58,425 bases of DNA from Clostridiaceae bacterium (GCA_910575435.1 CAJTGI010000019.1:1-58425); one strand, 5' to 3'. Shown: positions 8,891 to 18,693, counted from the first letter of the stretch. A program made the numbers and translations. Notes: generated from the sequence alone by a model not told the origin.

Positions 8891-9289
8891 ATGGGAATTG
8901 GGTTGCTATTTACGGTCTATTGTGAATGGGAACGGAAATGGAGCGGTTTTGTGAGAGAGTCCTTATCTGTACGGCCGACAAAGCACAAGCATAGCAAGAA
9001 GGCGGAATGCAGGCCAGCCGACGGGGAGCCGAAGATTGCCAGAGTCATCTCCCGGAAAATGAAGCTCTCGGAGGATGTTCTGGCGGGAGCGCCAATCATT
9101 ACCGGTTATGGGCGGGGACGTTGCAATATTGAAAATTATCGAAATATCATAGAATATACGGAAAATGTAATCAGGGTGCAGACGAAGGTGGGAAAGATCC
9201 AAGTGACGGGGAAGAATTTAATGATTGCCTATTATCGGGATGACAGTATGTGTATAATTGGGGACATCTGCGGCATAGAATATCACTAG
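8891..9289 (+). CDS. yqfC: Sporulation protein YqfC
   Basis: A YabP/YqfC-family protein of the mother-cell sporulation programme. The conserved core runs from MKLSEDVLAGAPIITGYG to the end (VIRVQTKVGKIQVTGKNL, IGDICGIEY). The N-terminal ~55 residues are not typical (Bacillus YqfC is about 93 aa), so translation may start later, near 9060. ATG 8891 has GAGGAT upstream. YqfC and YqfD normally sit next to each other. Here about 400 bp of repeat-rich DNA separates them. Confidence 0.85.
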   Translation: MGIGLLFTVYCEWERKWSGFVRESLSVRPTKHKHSKKAECRPADGEPKIARVISRKMKLSEDVLAGAPIITGYGRGRCNIENYRNIIEYTENVIRVQTKVGKIQVTGKNLMIAYYRDDSMCIIGDICGIEYH

Positions 9290-9300
9290 AGGATACTATT

Positions 9301-9379
9301 CACAGTTCATAGAGAAGAGGGATGCTGTCTCGTCAAGCTTGCTTGTAAGAGACAGTGCATCTCTTCTCTATGAACTGTG
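9301..9379. repeat. Long stem-loop between yqfC and yqfD
   Basis: CACAGTTCATAGAGAAGAG (9301-9319) is repeated exactly in reverse complement at 9361-9379. Inside it, CTGTCTC (9325-9331) pairs with GAGACAG (9349-9355). There is no T-run, so it is more like a palindromic intergenic repeat than a terminator. The words ACTATTCACAG just before it also occur at about 8783, upstream of yqfC. Confidence 0.7.
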
Positions 9380-9688
9380 GAAGCTGTTCATCCAATCATA
9401 AGGTGCTAGACATCCAGTGGATGTCTGTTCAGCACGGACCGAAACGGAGTGTAGAAGCCAAAGTTGCGTTGGAAACGCAACGACCGATGCCGGTAGGCAG
9501 CGGGGCTATCGCATGAGAGGATGAGTGGCTGTGAGTAGTAGCCATTAGAAGTTATTTCTGAACAGTTCCTTAGCGACATGGGATGGCATATTGGGACATG
9601 AGGTGGACAGTGTGAAAAATAGATTTTCACATGCGGATTTGTGCCTACGGCATAGTGCATTACACAAGTTTGCAGGTACTGGAAAGGC
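9380..9688. other. Gene-free, palindrome-rich spacer
   Basis: No coding frame has a ribosome-binding site here. Several short palindromes stand in a row: AGACATCC/GGATGTCT near 9408-9426, GTTGCGTT/AACGCAAC near 9463-9481, and GTGAAAA/TTTTCAC near 9612-9630. Together with 9301-9379 this looks like a small mobile palindromic element or a structured RNA. Confidence 0.4.
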
Positions 9689-10957
9689 ATGAGGATTATT
9701 ATGGTACATAGAATATTTGGATGGCTGGGGGGCACGCTGGAGGTGTGCCTCACTGGGATTTCCTCGGAGCGGTTTATCAATTTGTGCCGAAACAGGGGGA
9801 TGGTGCTGTGGCAGATACGCAGTGCCAAGGGCAAAGTGTTCTTCTGCATTCGGCTGAAAGATTTCTATCGGCTTCGCCCTATCGCGAGAAAGTGCAGGGT
9901 GCGGCTTCTGGTGGTGGGACGGCATGGCCTGCCTTTTATTTTGCATTCCATGAGAAAGCGGGTCAGTTTCTGGTGTGGCATCCTTGCTTTTTGCTGTCTG
10001 ATGGTTCTCTATTCCACCAGAATCTGGGGGATTTCCGTGGAGGGACAGTCCTACCACAGCAAGGAGAGCATCGTAAAGTATCTGGCCACTATTCAGGTGT
10101 ATGGTGGCATGGCGGCGAAGGACCTGCGATGCAGCCAGATTGAGGAGAAATTGCGGAAAAAGTATGAGGATGTGGGATGGGCCAATGTGGAGCAGAAGGG
10201 AAGCAAGCTGTATGTGCATGTTCGGGAAGTGCTACTGGTGGAGCAGAAGAAGAAGCAGAAAAAGCGTCATCTGATTGCCGGGGATGCGGGACAGGTGGTC
10301 TCCATCGTGACGAGAAGGGGAACGGCCAAGGTGAAGGCTGGGAAGAAGGTGAAGAAGGGGGCTGTCCTGATTTCCGGCGGCGTGTCCATCCGGGGGGATG
10401 GAGATGAGCTGCTGGAGAGGCGGTATGTCCAGGCGGAGGGGGACGTGGTGGTGCGTTCCAAGGAGGAATACAGCGATAGCATGAATATGCGGTATGAGAA
10501 GACGGTGTACACCGGGAGGAGCAGGACGGTTTATGCCATCTCCGCCGGGGGCAAGAGTTTTTTTTTCTATAATCCCCGAAAGCATTTGGAAAGTTATGAG
10601 AAATATGATATAATCCGAAATAGTGGGTTGTTATGCCCTTTTCTTGCGTATTTTTATCCTGTTCGGTATGACAAGAAGACCCTGCGGGAGATTGAGAAGA
10701 AAGATGGCGTGTATACCCCTTCCCAGGCAGAGGAATACTTGAGGGAGAGGTATGATTACTATCTGGAGAAGAAGAGGGCGGCGGGGTACGTGCTGAAAGA
10801 CAGCACCGTGTCTTTTCGGAAAGACCAGGGTAACTATCGGCTGAGCGGGACGGTGCAGTTTGAGAAGAAGCAGGATACCTACAAGGCAATCAAGAAAAAG
10901 AATAAGATATTTGAGAAGGAAAAAGAGACAGATGGCAGTGACGGAAACAATCATTGA
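9689..10957 (+). CDS. yqfD: Sporulation protein YqfD
   Basis: A 422-residue membrane protein of the YqfD family, expressed in the mother cell during sporulation in relatives. The N-terminal domain (GWLGGTLEVCLTGISSERFINLC) matches the family. One clear membrane segment lies near residues 93-112 (FWCGILAFCCLMVLYSTRIW). A large extracytoplasmic part follows, with SVEGQSYHSKESIVKYL. ATG 9701 (MVHRIFGWL) may be the true start, since GAGG sits 6 nt before it. The last 26 bp overlap phoH. Confidence 0.92.
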   Translation: MRIIMVHRIFGWLGGTLEVCLTGISSERFINLCRNRGMVLWQIRSAKGKVFFCIRLKDFYRLRPIARKCRVRLLVVGRHGLPFILHSMRKRVSFWCGILAFCCLMVLYSTRIWGISVEGQSYHSKESIVKYLATIQVYGGMAAKDLRCSQIEEKLRKKYEDVGWANVEQKGSKLYVHVREVLLVEQKKKQKKRHLIAGDAGQVVSIVTRRGTAKVKAGKKVKKGAVLISGGVSIRGDGDELLERRYVQAEGDVVVRSKEEYSDSMNMRYEKTVYTGRSRTVYAISAGGKSFFFYNPRKHLESYEKYDIIRNSGLLCPFLAYFYPVRYDKKTLREIEKKDGVYTPSQAEEYLRERYDYYLEKKRAAGYVLKDSTVSFRKDQGNYRLSGTVQFEKKQDTYKAIKKKNKIFEKEKETDGSDGNNH

Positions 10958-11963
10958 AATTCCCGTGGAATACGAGGGGAATATTTTTGGCAGTTGTGAT
11001 GCCAATATTAGGAAGATAGAGAAGAATCTGAATGTGACCATGGTTGCCAGGGATGGCGCCATCAAGCTGGTGGGGGAGCCGGGAAGGCTGAAGCAGGCGG
11101 AGGAGATTCTGATGCAGCTTTTGGAGCTGGCAAGGCGGGGGAATACGATTACGGAGCAGAACGTGAATTATGCCCTGTCCTTTGCTTTGGAGGGGGCTTC
11201 CGCAGATTTGGTGGATATCGATTCCGATATCGTCAGCCACACGATTCAGGGAAAGCCTATCAAGCCTAAGACGAAGGGGCAGAAAGAGTACGTGGAGCTG
11301 ATTCGGGACCGAATGATCGTATTTGGCATCGGGCCTGCGGGCACGGGTAAGACGTATCTTGCCATGGCTATGGCGATTGAGGCATTTCGCCGGGACGAGG
11401 TGGGCAAGATTATTCTCACCAGGCCGGCCATCGAGGCGGGGGAAAAGCTGGGTTTTCTTCCCGGGGACCTGCAGAGCAAGGTGGATCCCTACCTGCGGCC
11501 TCTGTATGATGCCCTGTACCAGATCATGGGGGCGGAGAGTTATCTGCGGAATGTGGAGAAGGGGCTGATTGAGGTGGCTCCTCTGGCATATATGCGAGGG
11601 CGTACCTTGGACAATTCTTTTATTATCTTGGACGAGGCACAGAATACTACGCCGGCGCAGATGAAGATGTTCCTCACCCGAATTGGATTTGGCTCCAAGG
11701 TGGTGGTGACGGGGGATTTGACCCAGAAGGATCTGCCCTTCGACACCAAGTCTGGGCTGGAGCAGGCTTTGGAAGTGCTGGACAAGGTGGAGGATATCGG
11801 CTTTTCTTATATGACTAGCCAGGACGTGGTGCGCCATCCTCTGGTGCAGAAGATCGTGAAAGCGTATGACCAGTATGACAAGCGTCTGGAGAGGAAGAAG
11901 CAGGTGGCATCGGCAGCGAGGCGGGAGGACAGGCGTTCCCGCGGAGGCAGAGGAAGATCTTAG
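10932..11963 (+). CDS. phoH: PhoH-family ATPase
   Basis: A 343-residue PhoH-like protein: an N-terminal KH-like region (about residues 1-110) followed by a P-loop ATPase. Walker A is GPAGTGKTYLAMAMA and Walker B is FIILDEAQNTTPAQMKMFLTR. It probably acts on RNA, perhaps with YbeY encoded two genes downstream, as the conserved yqfF-phoH-ybeY neighbourhood implies. Its start lies inside the end of yqfD, so translation is coupled. The Arg/Lys-rich tail is typical of RNA-binding members. Confidence 0.95.
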   Translation: MAVTETIIEIPVEYEGNIFGSCDANIRKIEKNLNVTMVARDGAIKLVGEPGRLKQAEEILMQLLELARRGNTITEQNVNYALSFALEGASADLVDIDSDIVSHTIQGKPIKPKTKGQKEYVELIRDRMIVFGIGPAGTGKTYLAMAMAIEAFRRDEVGKIILTRPAIEAGEKLGFLPGDLQSKVDPYLRPLYDALYQIMGAESYLRNVEKGLIEVAPLAYMRGRTLDNSFIILDEAQNTTPAQMKMFLTRIGFGSKVVVTGDLTQKDLPFDTKSGLEQALEVLDKVEDIGFSYMTSQDVVRHPLVQKIVKAYDQYDKRLERKKQVASAARREDRRSRGGRGRS

Positions 11964-11973
11964 GAGGAAACGA

Positions 11974-13209
11974 ATGGATACACAGGAGAATCGCGGCAGG
12001 GGGCTGGTGCAGAGAATCTGCTTGTATCTTGCCCCGTTGCTGTCGGTGGCGGTGCATGACTTTTTGGAGAGGGATACGTTGCAGACGCTTTTTTCCAACG
12101 GAGTTTTCATGGTGTTGCTCTCCAGCGGCTATCTGGTGTTTCTTCGCACCAGCGGAAAGGAACTTTATCGAAGGATTCGCCATCAGGGCATTTTCTGGGG
12201 ATGCTTCATGCTCTCCTTTCTCTTTCTGGGAATCTGCCCTGTGAGAAATGTGGGCGTCCTGTGGCTTCTGGTGGTGGCCTTTGCGGCCATGGAGGCGGGG
12301 CTGGAACTGGCGGTCTCTCTTCATGTGCTTCTGATGACTGGATATGTCATTCTGGTTTTGATGGAGGGGGGAGACCTGTATGCTTTTGCGGTGGTAATTC
12401 TCTTTGGATTCCTTTTGGCCACCTTGTTTTCCCTATACCGCACCAGAGAGGCGACGGTGTATCTCGCCGTGATACTCCTTGCAGTGGACGGGGTGCTGCA
12501 GCTGGTGCGGTACTGCTTGAATATGCATGCCCTTCTGGCCCACGGCGAGCAGATTGCAGTGGAGATGGCGGGGATTTTGGTGATGGTGTTTCTTGGATAT
12601 TTTTATCTGAGGTATCTCCAGAGCCGGGGGCAGGTAGCAGAAAAGAAAGAGCCGGGCATGGCATCGGATCAGTTGTCAGAGCGTCAATTATTGGAGCGGC
12701 TGCTGGAGGAAGAGTTTTCCCTGGCGGTGGCATTGCGGGAGTATTCCGGGGATTTGTATCGCCATTCCAGTCAGGTGTCTGATCTGGCCGGCAGGGCGGC
12801 GGATGCCATCGGCGGGGACGGTCTTCTGGCTAGGGCAGGGGGATTGTATCACGAGATGGGTAGGATGGCAGAGTCGGATAATTATATTGAAGCGGGCATT
12901 GCACTGGGAGAGAAGCATGCCTTTCCGGAGGAATTGCAGGCGGTAATCAGGCAGCACAGCCCGAATTATGAGATTCCCAAGTCGCCGGAGGCGGCGGTGG
13001 TGATGCTAAGTGACTGCATTTTCTCCACCAGTGACTATCTGACGAAAAATGGGATGCGGGAAAAACTGACGGATGAGAAATTGGTACATAACGTGATACA
13101 GAACCGATTGTCCAAGGGAAATCTCAGGGACAGCGGGATGACGGTGGAGCAGCTGGAGGTGCTGCAGGCATATTTTACTGCCCATGCTTTTGAGAAGGGG
13201 GATGCATAA
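11974..13209 (+). CDS. Short YqfF/PgpH-like membrane HD protein with altered active site
   Basis: A 411-residue protein in the position of YqfF/PgpH, the cyclic-di-AMP phosphodiesterase (usually about 700 aa). It lacks the large extracellular 7TM-HD domain and keeps about six or seven membrane segments (residues 12-215) and a C-terminal HD-like domain (about 250-400). The first His is present (YRHSSQ, about 264). The HD pair is His293-Glu294 (GLYHEMGRM instead of YHDIGKM). The following P..SA.II..H block is missing, and the second motif reads RQHSP. Metal binding is probably impaired. ATG 11974 has TAGGAGG upstream. Confidence 0.8.
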   Translation: MDTQENRGRGLVQRICLYLAPLLSVAVHDFLERDTLQTLFSNGVFMVLLSSGYLVFLRTSGKELYRRIRHQGIFWGCFMLSFLFLGICPVRNVGVLWLLVVAFAAMEAGLELAVSLHVLLMTGYVILVLMEGGDLYAFAVVILFGFLLATLFSLYRTREATVYLAVILLAVDGVLQLVRYCLNMHALLAHGEQIAVEMAGILVMVFLGYFYLRYLQSRGQVAEKKEPGMASDQLSERQLLERLLEEEFSLAVALREYSGDLYRHSSQVSDLAGRAADAIGGDGLLARAGGLYHEMGRMAESDNYIEAGIALGEKHAFPEELQAVIRQHSPNYEIPKSPEAAVVMLSDCIFSTSDYLTKNGMREKLTDEKLVHNVIQNRLSKGNLRDSGMTVEQLEVLQAYFTAHAFEKGDA

Positions 13210-13211
13210 GA

Positions 13212-13718
13212 ATGACGGTTTTATTTGAGAGGGATGGGGAGGAAGAGATTGGCTTTGACTATGAAAGTCTGTTAATAAAGGTGGTGGAGGAGGCCCTGCG
13301 GCAGGAGCAGTGCCCCTATGAGTGCGAGGTCAATGTGAGATTGACGGAGAATGAGGGCATCCGCAGGCTGAATCAGGAATTTCGGGATTTGGACGTGCCC
13401 ACGGACGTGCTGTCCTTTCCCATGGTGGAATACGAAGTGCCGGCGGATTTTTCCCAGCTGGATTCCCCGGAGGCGCAGGTTATGTATTTCAATCTGGATA
13501 CGAAGGAGCTGCTGCTGGGGGATATCGTAATCTCCCTGGAGCGGGCAAGGGAGCAGTCGGAGGAGTATGGGCACAGCCTGGAGCGGGAACTTGCCTTTCT
13601 CACCGCCCACAGCATGCTGCATCTGATGGGATATGACCATATGGAGGATGGGGAGCGGGAAGTGATGGAGGGCAAGCAGGAGAATATTTTACAGAACTTG
13701 GGCATTACCAGGGATTAA
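13212..13718 (+). CDS. ybeY: Endoribonuclease / rRNA maturation factor YbeY
   Basis: A 168-residue zinc metalloenzyme. The zinc motif HSMLHLMGYDHMED is intact near residues 134-147, and the upstream LNQEFRDLDVPTDVLSFPM block is classic. It processes 16S rRNA 3' ends and takes part in late 30S quality control. It starts 2 bp after the HD protein gene, so it is in the same transcript. Confidence 0.97.
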   Translation: MTVLFERDGEEEIGFDYESLLIKVVEEALRQEQCPYECEVNVRLTENEGIRRLNQEFRDLDVPTDVLSFPMVEYEVPADFSQLDSPEAQVMYFNLDTKELLLGDIVISLERAREQSEEYGHSLERELAFLTAHSMLHLMGYDHMEDGEREVMEGKQENILQNLGITRD

Positions 13719-13733
13719 AGACGGAGGATATGT

Positions 13734-15380
13734 ATGGGGGAAGATAAACAGGTGAAAACCAGTGGATTTTTGAAGCAGGGCAGCGTTCTTGCCATGGCAT
13801 CGATTCTGGTGCGCATGATTGGCCTGGTGTACCGCATTCCCATGAATAATATCTTGGGGGATGAGGGGATGGGGATTTATTCTGCCTCTTACGAGGTCTA
13901 CAATATCATGCTGATCATTTCCTCCTACGGCCTGCCCATGGCGGTGTCCAAGCTGGTTTCTGCCAAGTGCGCCCAGGGTCGGTATCGAAGTGCCTATACC
14001 CTCTTTCGGCGGTCTCTATTTTTTTCTTTCCTGACTGGGGGGGCGGCGGCTCTTTTGCTGTATTTCGGGGCGGATGCCTTGGAGAGCAATTTCTTTGCAA
14101 AGTATCGGGGGATTGCCCTGCCATTAAGAGTTCTGGCGCCTACCATCTTTATCGTGGCGGTGATGGGGGTGTTCCGAGGGCTGTTCCAGGGGCGCAAGAC
14201 GATGATGCCCACGGCGGTGTCCCAGATCTTTGAGCAGATTATCAATGCCTTTGTGAGCGTGGCCGCATCCTTCATGCTTATGAGAAAGTACAGCACCTCC
14301 CCGGAGGTGGCGGGCTGGGGGGCTGCGGGAGGCACCATGGGTACCCTGTTTGGGGCTGTGGCGGCCTTTCTGATCCTCTTTTTCATCTATCTCCTCTATC
14401 GGCCGGTGATGGAGAGGCAGAAGGGCAGGGACAGGCTTTCCTCCCGAGAGAGCCTGGCGGCATCCTATCGGCTCATCCTGTGGACGGTGGTTCCCATTAT
14501 CTTAAGCCAGACGGTGTATCAGCTTAGCGGCATCATCGACGTGACCCTGTTTAATATGGCTATGGAGACAAAGGGGATGTCTGCCCGGCGGGTGAGTTCC
14601 CTGCTGGGCATCTACAGCACCAAGTATCGCCTGCTGGTGAATGTGCCCACGGCGGTGTCCACGGCCATTGCCTCCTCCATGATTCCGGCCCTGGTGGCCT
14701 CCTATCTAAAGAATCACACCAGGGAGGTGCATCAGAGGGTGGGGCTTGCCATCAAGTTCAACATGATTATTGCCTTTCCCTCGGCGGTGGGGCTGGCGGT
14801 ATTGGGGGAGCCGATTCTGCGGCTGCTGTTCCGCAATTCTGATTTTGCCCTGGGGGGAGCCATGCTGATGACGGGTTCTGCCTGCGTGATTTTCTATGCA
14901 TTGTCCACCGTGACCAGCGGCGTGCTGCAGAGCATTGACCGTATGAATCTGCCGGTGGTTCATTCTCTGGCTTCCCTGGTGCTTCACGTGGTGCTGGTGT
15001 ATGGGCTTCTGGCTTTTACGGAGATGGGCGTCTTTGCCCTAGTGCTGGGAAATGTGACCTATCCCATGCTGGTGTGCTATCTCAATGGCAGGGCGGTGCG
15101 GAAGCACCTGGGATTTCGCCAGGAGGTGGTGCGGACCTTTTCCGTGCCCCTCATCGCCTCGGTATTGATGGGTGTCTTGACTTACTTGGTATACCAGGGG
15201 TTCATTCTGCTGACCCATCGGATCTATGTGGCGATTATCCCGGCGGCAATCGTGGCGGTGTTTAGTTATTTCGTGCTGGTGCTGAAGCTGCAGGCCCTTA
15301 GCAGAACGGAATTGTATGAATTTCCTTTCGGGCGCAGGATGTCCATTCTGGCGGACAGGCTGCATCTATTGAAAATGTAA
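13734..15380 (+). CDS. SpoVB/MurJ-like polysaccharide flippase
   Basis: A 548-residue MATE/MOP-superfamily protein with about 14 membrane segments. It opens GFLKQGSVLAMASILVRMIGLVYRIPMNNILGDEGMGIYSASYEVYNIML, matching the stage V sporulation protein B branch (positions 13764-13911). Members flip lipid-linked cell-wall or cortex precursors. Whether this copy serves vegetative wall or spore cortex cannot be told. It starts 16 bp after ybeY with GGAGGA upstream. Confidence 0.9.
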   Translation: MGEDKQVKTSGFLKQGSVLAMASILVRMIGLVYRIPMNNILGDEGMGIYSASYEVYNIMLIISSYGLPMAVSKLVSAKCAQGRYRSAYTLFRRSLFFSFLTGGAAALLLYFGADALESNFFAKYRGIALPLRVLAPTIFIVAVMGVFRGLFQGRKTMMPTAVSQIFEQIINAFVSVAASFMLMRKYSTSPEVAGWGAAGGTMGTLFGAVAAFLILFFIYLLYRPVMERQKGRDRLSSRESLAASYRLILWTVVPIILSQTVYQLSGIIDVTLFNMAMETKGMSARRVSSLLGIYSTKYRLLVNVPTAVSTAIASSMIPALVASYLKNHTREVHQRVGLAIKFNMIIAFPSAVGLAVLGEPILRLLFRNSDFALGGAMLMTGSACVIFYALSTVTSGVLQSIDRMNLPVVHSLASLVLHVVLVYGLLAFTEMGVFALVLGNVTYPMLVCYLNGRAVRKHLGFRQEVVRTFSVPLIASVLMGVLTYLVYQGFILLTHRIYVAIIPAAIVAVFSYFVLVLKLQALSRTELYEFPFGRRMSILADRLHLLKM

Positions 15381-15501
15381 GAAGTGAAGGATTGGCAGTG
15401 CCGGTAAAAATGGCATGTTTGGAAGTGTGGCGAAGGAACTGTTTTATATAATATGTGAAATTGAACTGTTCCTGAGTGGGTTGCGAAAAAGAGGAGGATC
15501 T

Positions 15502-18500
15502 ATGCACAATATTACCCGTGAAGCAATCAGGCAGATGGCATCTTCGGAGACGGTGTATTACAGGGGGATGCGCTACTATGCGGCCCATGCGGTATCCAAG
15601 GTGACCTGGAATGAGACCAGCAGGCAGTACCGGGCGCTGGTGAAGGGGGGCAGCCAGTACATCGTGACCATCTCCCCGGAAGATGACATGGGCTATACCT
15701 GCAACTGTCCCGGCTATGTGAAGTATTCGGGGGCATGCAAGCATGTTATCGCCACCATGCTGTTTATTGCGGACTACCAGCAGCGGAAGAATGCGGACAT
15801 TGCCCAGGAGCCGGAGGAGAGGACGGCCTACCAGATTGTGGAGTATTTCAGGAAGCGGGAATATCGCCAGCTGTCTCCCCACTACTACCATGTCACCCTT
15901 TCCATTACAGTGCCGGAATTTATGAAGAAGCAGAATGCCAAGGCGTACTTAAGCCTTTATGCGGGCGCAGGTAAGATGTACAAGGTGTCCAATACCAAGA
16001 AGTTTATCACGGACTATTATCAGGAAAAGACCATCCGTCTGGGGAAGGAATTTTGCTTTATTCCCGGGGAGTGCGATTTCGACCAGGCATCCAAGCCCAT
16101 TTTGGAATATCTGACGGAGATGTATGAAGTCCAGGAGACTTTGGGCAAGACCTACTACTCGAACCTGTTTAACAGGCAGGAGATCGTGCTTTCCAAGAGG
16201 ATGCTGGAGAAGGTGCTTTCTCTGGCGGCGGGAGGCAGTTGCACCCTGAACCTCTATGGCAAGAAGATGGAGGAGGTGGAGATTGTTCGGGGGAATCCAT
16301 CCCTGGAGATGGATTTGAAGATGGAGAAGGATGTTCTCTTGCTACAGTACCTGGGGGAACATCCCCTGCTGTCCCTGTGCGAGGATGGGGGGATTCTCTT
16401 TTATCAGGACAGGCTGTATCTGCCGGATCGGGAGTTTCTGGGGAATATCCTGCCCTTTTACGCTACCCTTTTTCGGAGAGAGGGGGGAGAGTTGGAGTTT
16501 CGGGGGGAGAATAAGGATGACTTTATTGAGAAGGTCCTCCCGGTGATGAAGAAGTCCCTCAAGGTGGCCGTGCCAAAGGAGATTAAGGAAAATTACGTGG
16601 TGGAGCCCCTGGTGCCGAAACTGTATCTGGACATCGCCAGGTCAAAGACCAAATGCTATATCCGGGCCACCATTGAATTTGCCTATGGAGAGTATCAGGT
16701 GAATCCCCTGCGGCATTTCGCCAGTGGGAATATTATTCTGGTGCGGGACAAGGAGGAGGAGGAGCGGCTGACCAGAATCCTTTACAACTTGAACTTCAAG
16801 GTGACGGACGATACCTTCCTCTTGAAGCGGGAGGAGGATATCTTTGCCATGATGACGGAGCATATGGGGCTTCTGACGGAAAATTTCCAGGTCTTCTACT
16901 CCAAAGCCTACAAGACGGCCTCCGTGACGAAGATGGGGCAGGCAGGGGGGAAGGTGCATCTGGATACGGAGATAGATTTTCTGGAAATGGATTTGGCTTA
17001 TTCCCAGATTCCCCGGGAGGAACTGGAGGAGTTTTTCCGCTCGGTGCGCCTTAGGAGGAAGTATTTTCGGCTTAAGAGCGGGGCCTTTGTGGATTTGCGC
17101 CAGGAGGACAGGCAGATTCGCTCCCTGCGGTGGCTGCTGGAAAATGGCAGGACGGAGGAGGGGATGATTCGCCTGCCCGGCTCCTCAGCCCTCTTCCTGG
17201 AGGATATTCTCCCAAAGGGAAACCGCATTCAGAAGGATAAGGCATATCAGAAGCTGGTGGAGGAGATCCGCCACCCGGAGCGGAGCAGCTGGGAGGTTCC
17301 AAAAGAGATTCACGCTGTGATGCGTCCGTACCAGGTGGTGGGATATCAGTGGTTGAGAACGCTGGCTCGCTATCATCTGGGGGGGATTCTGGCGGATGAC
17401 ATGGGACTGGGAAAGACGCTGCAGGCCATCACGTACATGGCATCTTTTCCGGGAACCAAGTCACTGGTGGTCTGCCCCACTTCCCTGGCCTTTAACTGGC
17501 AGGAGGAGTTTGAGAAGTTTGCCCCTCACATGCGCACCCTGATCGTGTCAGGGATGCCAGAGGATCGGAAGGCTCTGCTGGATCAGCGGGGGGATGTGGA
17601 TGTGATTATCACCACCTATCCCCTGATTCGGAAGGATGCGGTTTTGTATAAGGAGTTGTCTTTTGACCATTTCTTTCTGGACGAGGCTCAGTTTATCAAG
17701 AATCCCGGATCCCAGAGCGCCAAGGCGGTGAAGATGATTCCGGCAAAGCATCGGTTTGCCCTGACTGGCACCCCCATCGAGAATGCCCTGTCGGAACTGT
17801 GGTCAATCTTTGATTTTATCATGCCGGGATTCTTTCCAAAATACGGGAAGTTTAGCGACTTGTATGAAAAGCCCATCATGCGGGGGGAGGATGAGAACCG
17901 GATCGGGGAGTTGAAGCTGCGGATTAAGCCCTTTATCCTGCGGAGAATGAAAAAGCAGGTGCTGCGGGAGATTCCGGATAAGACGGAGAGCATGCGCATG
18001 GCCCATATGACGAAGAAGCAGGAGAAGATTTATCTGTCCTACCTATCCCGCATCCAGATGGAGATGAAGGAGCAGGAGGGCATCGAGAGCGGTGCGGGGA
18101 GGATGCAGATCCTTGCCGCGCTCACCAGGCTTCGACAGATTTGCTGCCATCCGGGGACTTTCGTGGAGAATTATGCCGGGGATAGCGGGAAGATGGAGCT
18201 TCTCATGGAACAGCTGCCGGATCTTCTGGACGGGGGGCACAGCGTGATTGTCTTCTCCCAGTTTACCTCCATGCTGTCCATCATTGCGGAGAAGTTGGAG
18301 GAGGAGGGGATTTCTTACTTCTATCTCTCCGGCAGTACCAAGGCATTGGATCGGAAGCGGTATGTGAAGGAGTTTAATGAGGGCAGGGTGAAGGTGTTTC
18401 TGGTGTCGCTGAAAGCGGGGGGCACTGGTCTGAACCTTACCGGGGCGGATACGGTGATTCATTTCGATCCCTGGTGGAATCCGGCGGTGGAGGAGCAGGC

Positions 18501-18693
18501 TACGGACAGGGCCTACCGCATTGGCCAGGAAAAGCAGGTGCATGTAATCAAGTATGTGATGAAAAACTCCATTGAAGAGAAGATTTACCAGTTGCAGAAG
18601 CGGAAGAGGGAATTGTCGGAGAGGGTGATTGATTCCGGGGAGGTGTTCCTGAACCAGCTGACCAGGGAGGAACTGCTGGAATTGTTCCGATAG
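15502..18693 (+). CDS. SWIM-domain SNF2-family helicase
   Basis: A 1063-residue protein. A SWIM zinc finger lies near residues 65-85 (CNCPGYVKYSGACKH). A long middle region carries the bacterial SNF2-associated domain. The ATPase follows: Walker A DDMGLGKT near 632, DEAQ box near 726, and helicase C motifs SGSTKALDRKR and QATDRAYRIGQ near 998. It is an ATP-driven DNA translocase of the HepA/RapA-like type. Its target is unknown. ATG 15502 is chosen for GAGGAGG. The upstream extension to 15415 has no ribosome-binding site. Confidence 0.95.
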   Translation: MHNITREAIRQMASSETVYYRGMRYYAAHAVSKVTWNETSRQYRALVKGGSQYIVTISPEDDMGYTCNCPGYVKYSGACKHVIATMLFIADYQQRKNADIAQEPEERTAYQIVEYFRKREYRQLSPHYYHVTLSITVPEFMKKQNAKAYLSLYAGAGKMYKVSNTKKFITDYYQEKTIRLGKEFCFIPGECDFDQASKPILEYLTEMYEVQETLGKTYYSNLFNRQEIVLSKRMLEKVLSLAAGGSCTLNLYGKKMEEVEIVRGNPSLEMDLKMEKDVLLLQYLGEHPLLSLCEDGGILFYQDRLYLPDREFLGNILPFYATLFRREGGELEFRGENKDDFIEKVLPVMKKSLKVAVPKEIKENYVVEPLVPKLYLDIARSKTKCYIRATIEFAYGEYQVNPLRHFASGNIILVRDKEEEERLTRILYNLNFKVTDDTFLLKREEDIFAMMTEHMGLLTENFQVFYSKAYKTASVTKMGQAGGKVHLDTEIDFLEMDLAYSQIPREELEEFFRSVRLRRKYFRLKSGAFVDLRQEDRQIRSLRWLLENGRTEEGMIRLPGSSALFLEDILPKGNRIQKDKAYQKLVEEIRHPERSSWEVPKEIHAVMRPYQVVGYQWLRTLARYHLGGILADDMGLGKTLQAITYMASFPGTKSLVVCPTSLAFNWQEEFEKFAPHMRTLIVSGMPEDRKALLDQRGDVDVIITTYPLIRKDAVLYKELSFDHFFLDEAQFIKNPGSQSAKAVKMIPAKHRFALTGTPIENALSELWSIFDFIMPGFFPKYGKFSDLYEKPIMRGEDENRIGELKLRIKPFILRRMKKQVLREIPDKTESMRMAHMTKKQEKIYLSYLSRIQMEMKEQEGIESGAGRMQILAALTRLRQICCHPGTFVENYAGDSGKMELLMEQLPDLLDGGHSVIVFSQFTSMLSIIAEKLEEEGISYFYLSGSTKALDRKRYVKEFNEGRVKVFLVSLKAGGTGLNLTGADTVIHFDPWWNPAVEEQATDRAYRIGQEKQVHVIKYVMKNSIEEKIYQLQKRKRELSERVIDSGEVFLNQLTREELLELFR

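Noticed and set aside
10089-12110. Long reverse frames over yqfD and phoH (266 and 406 codons)
   Set aside because: The forward genes are clear family members. The reverse text is rich in Pro, His, Arg and Ser, as expected from antisense of GC-rich codons.
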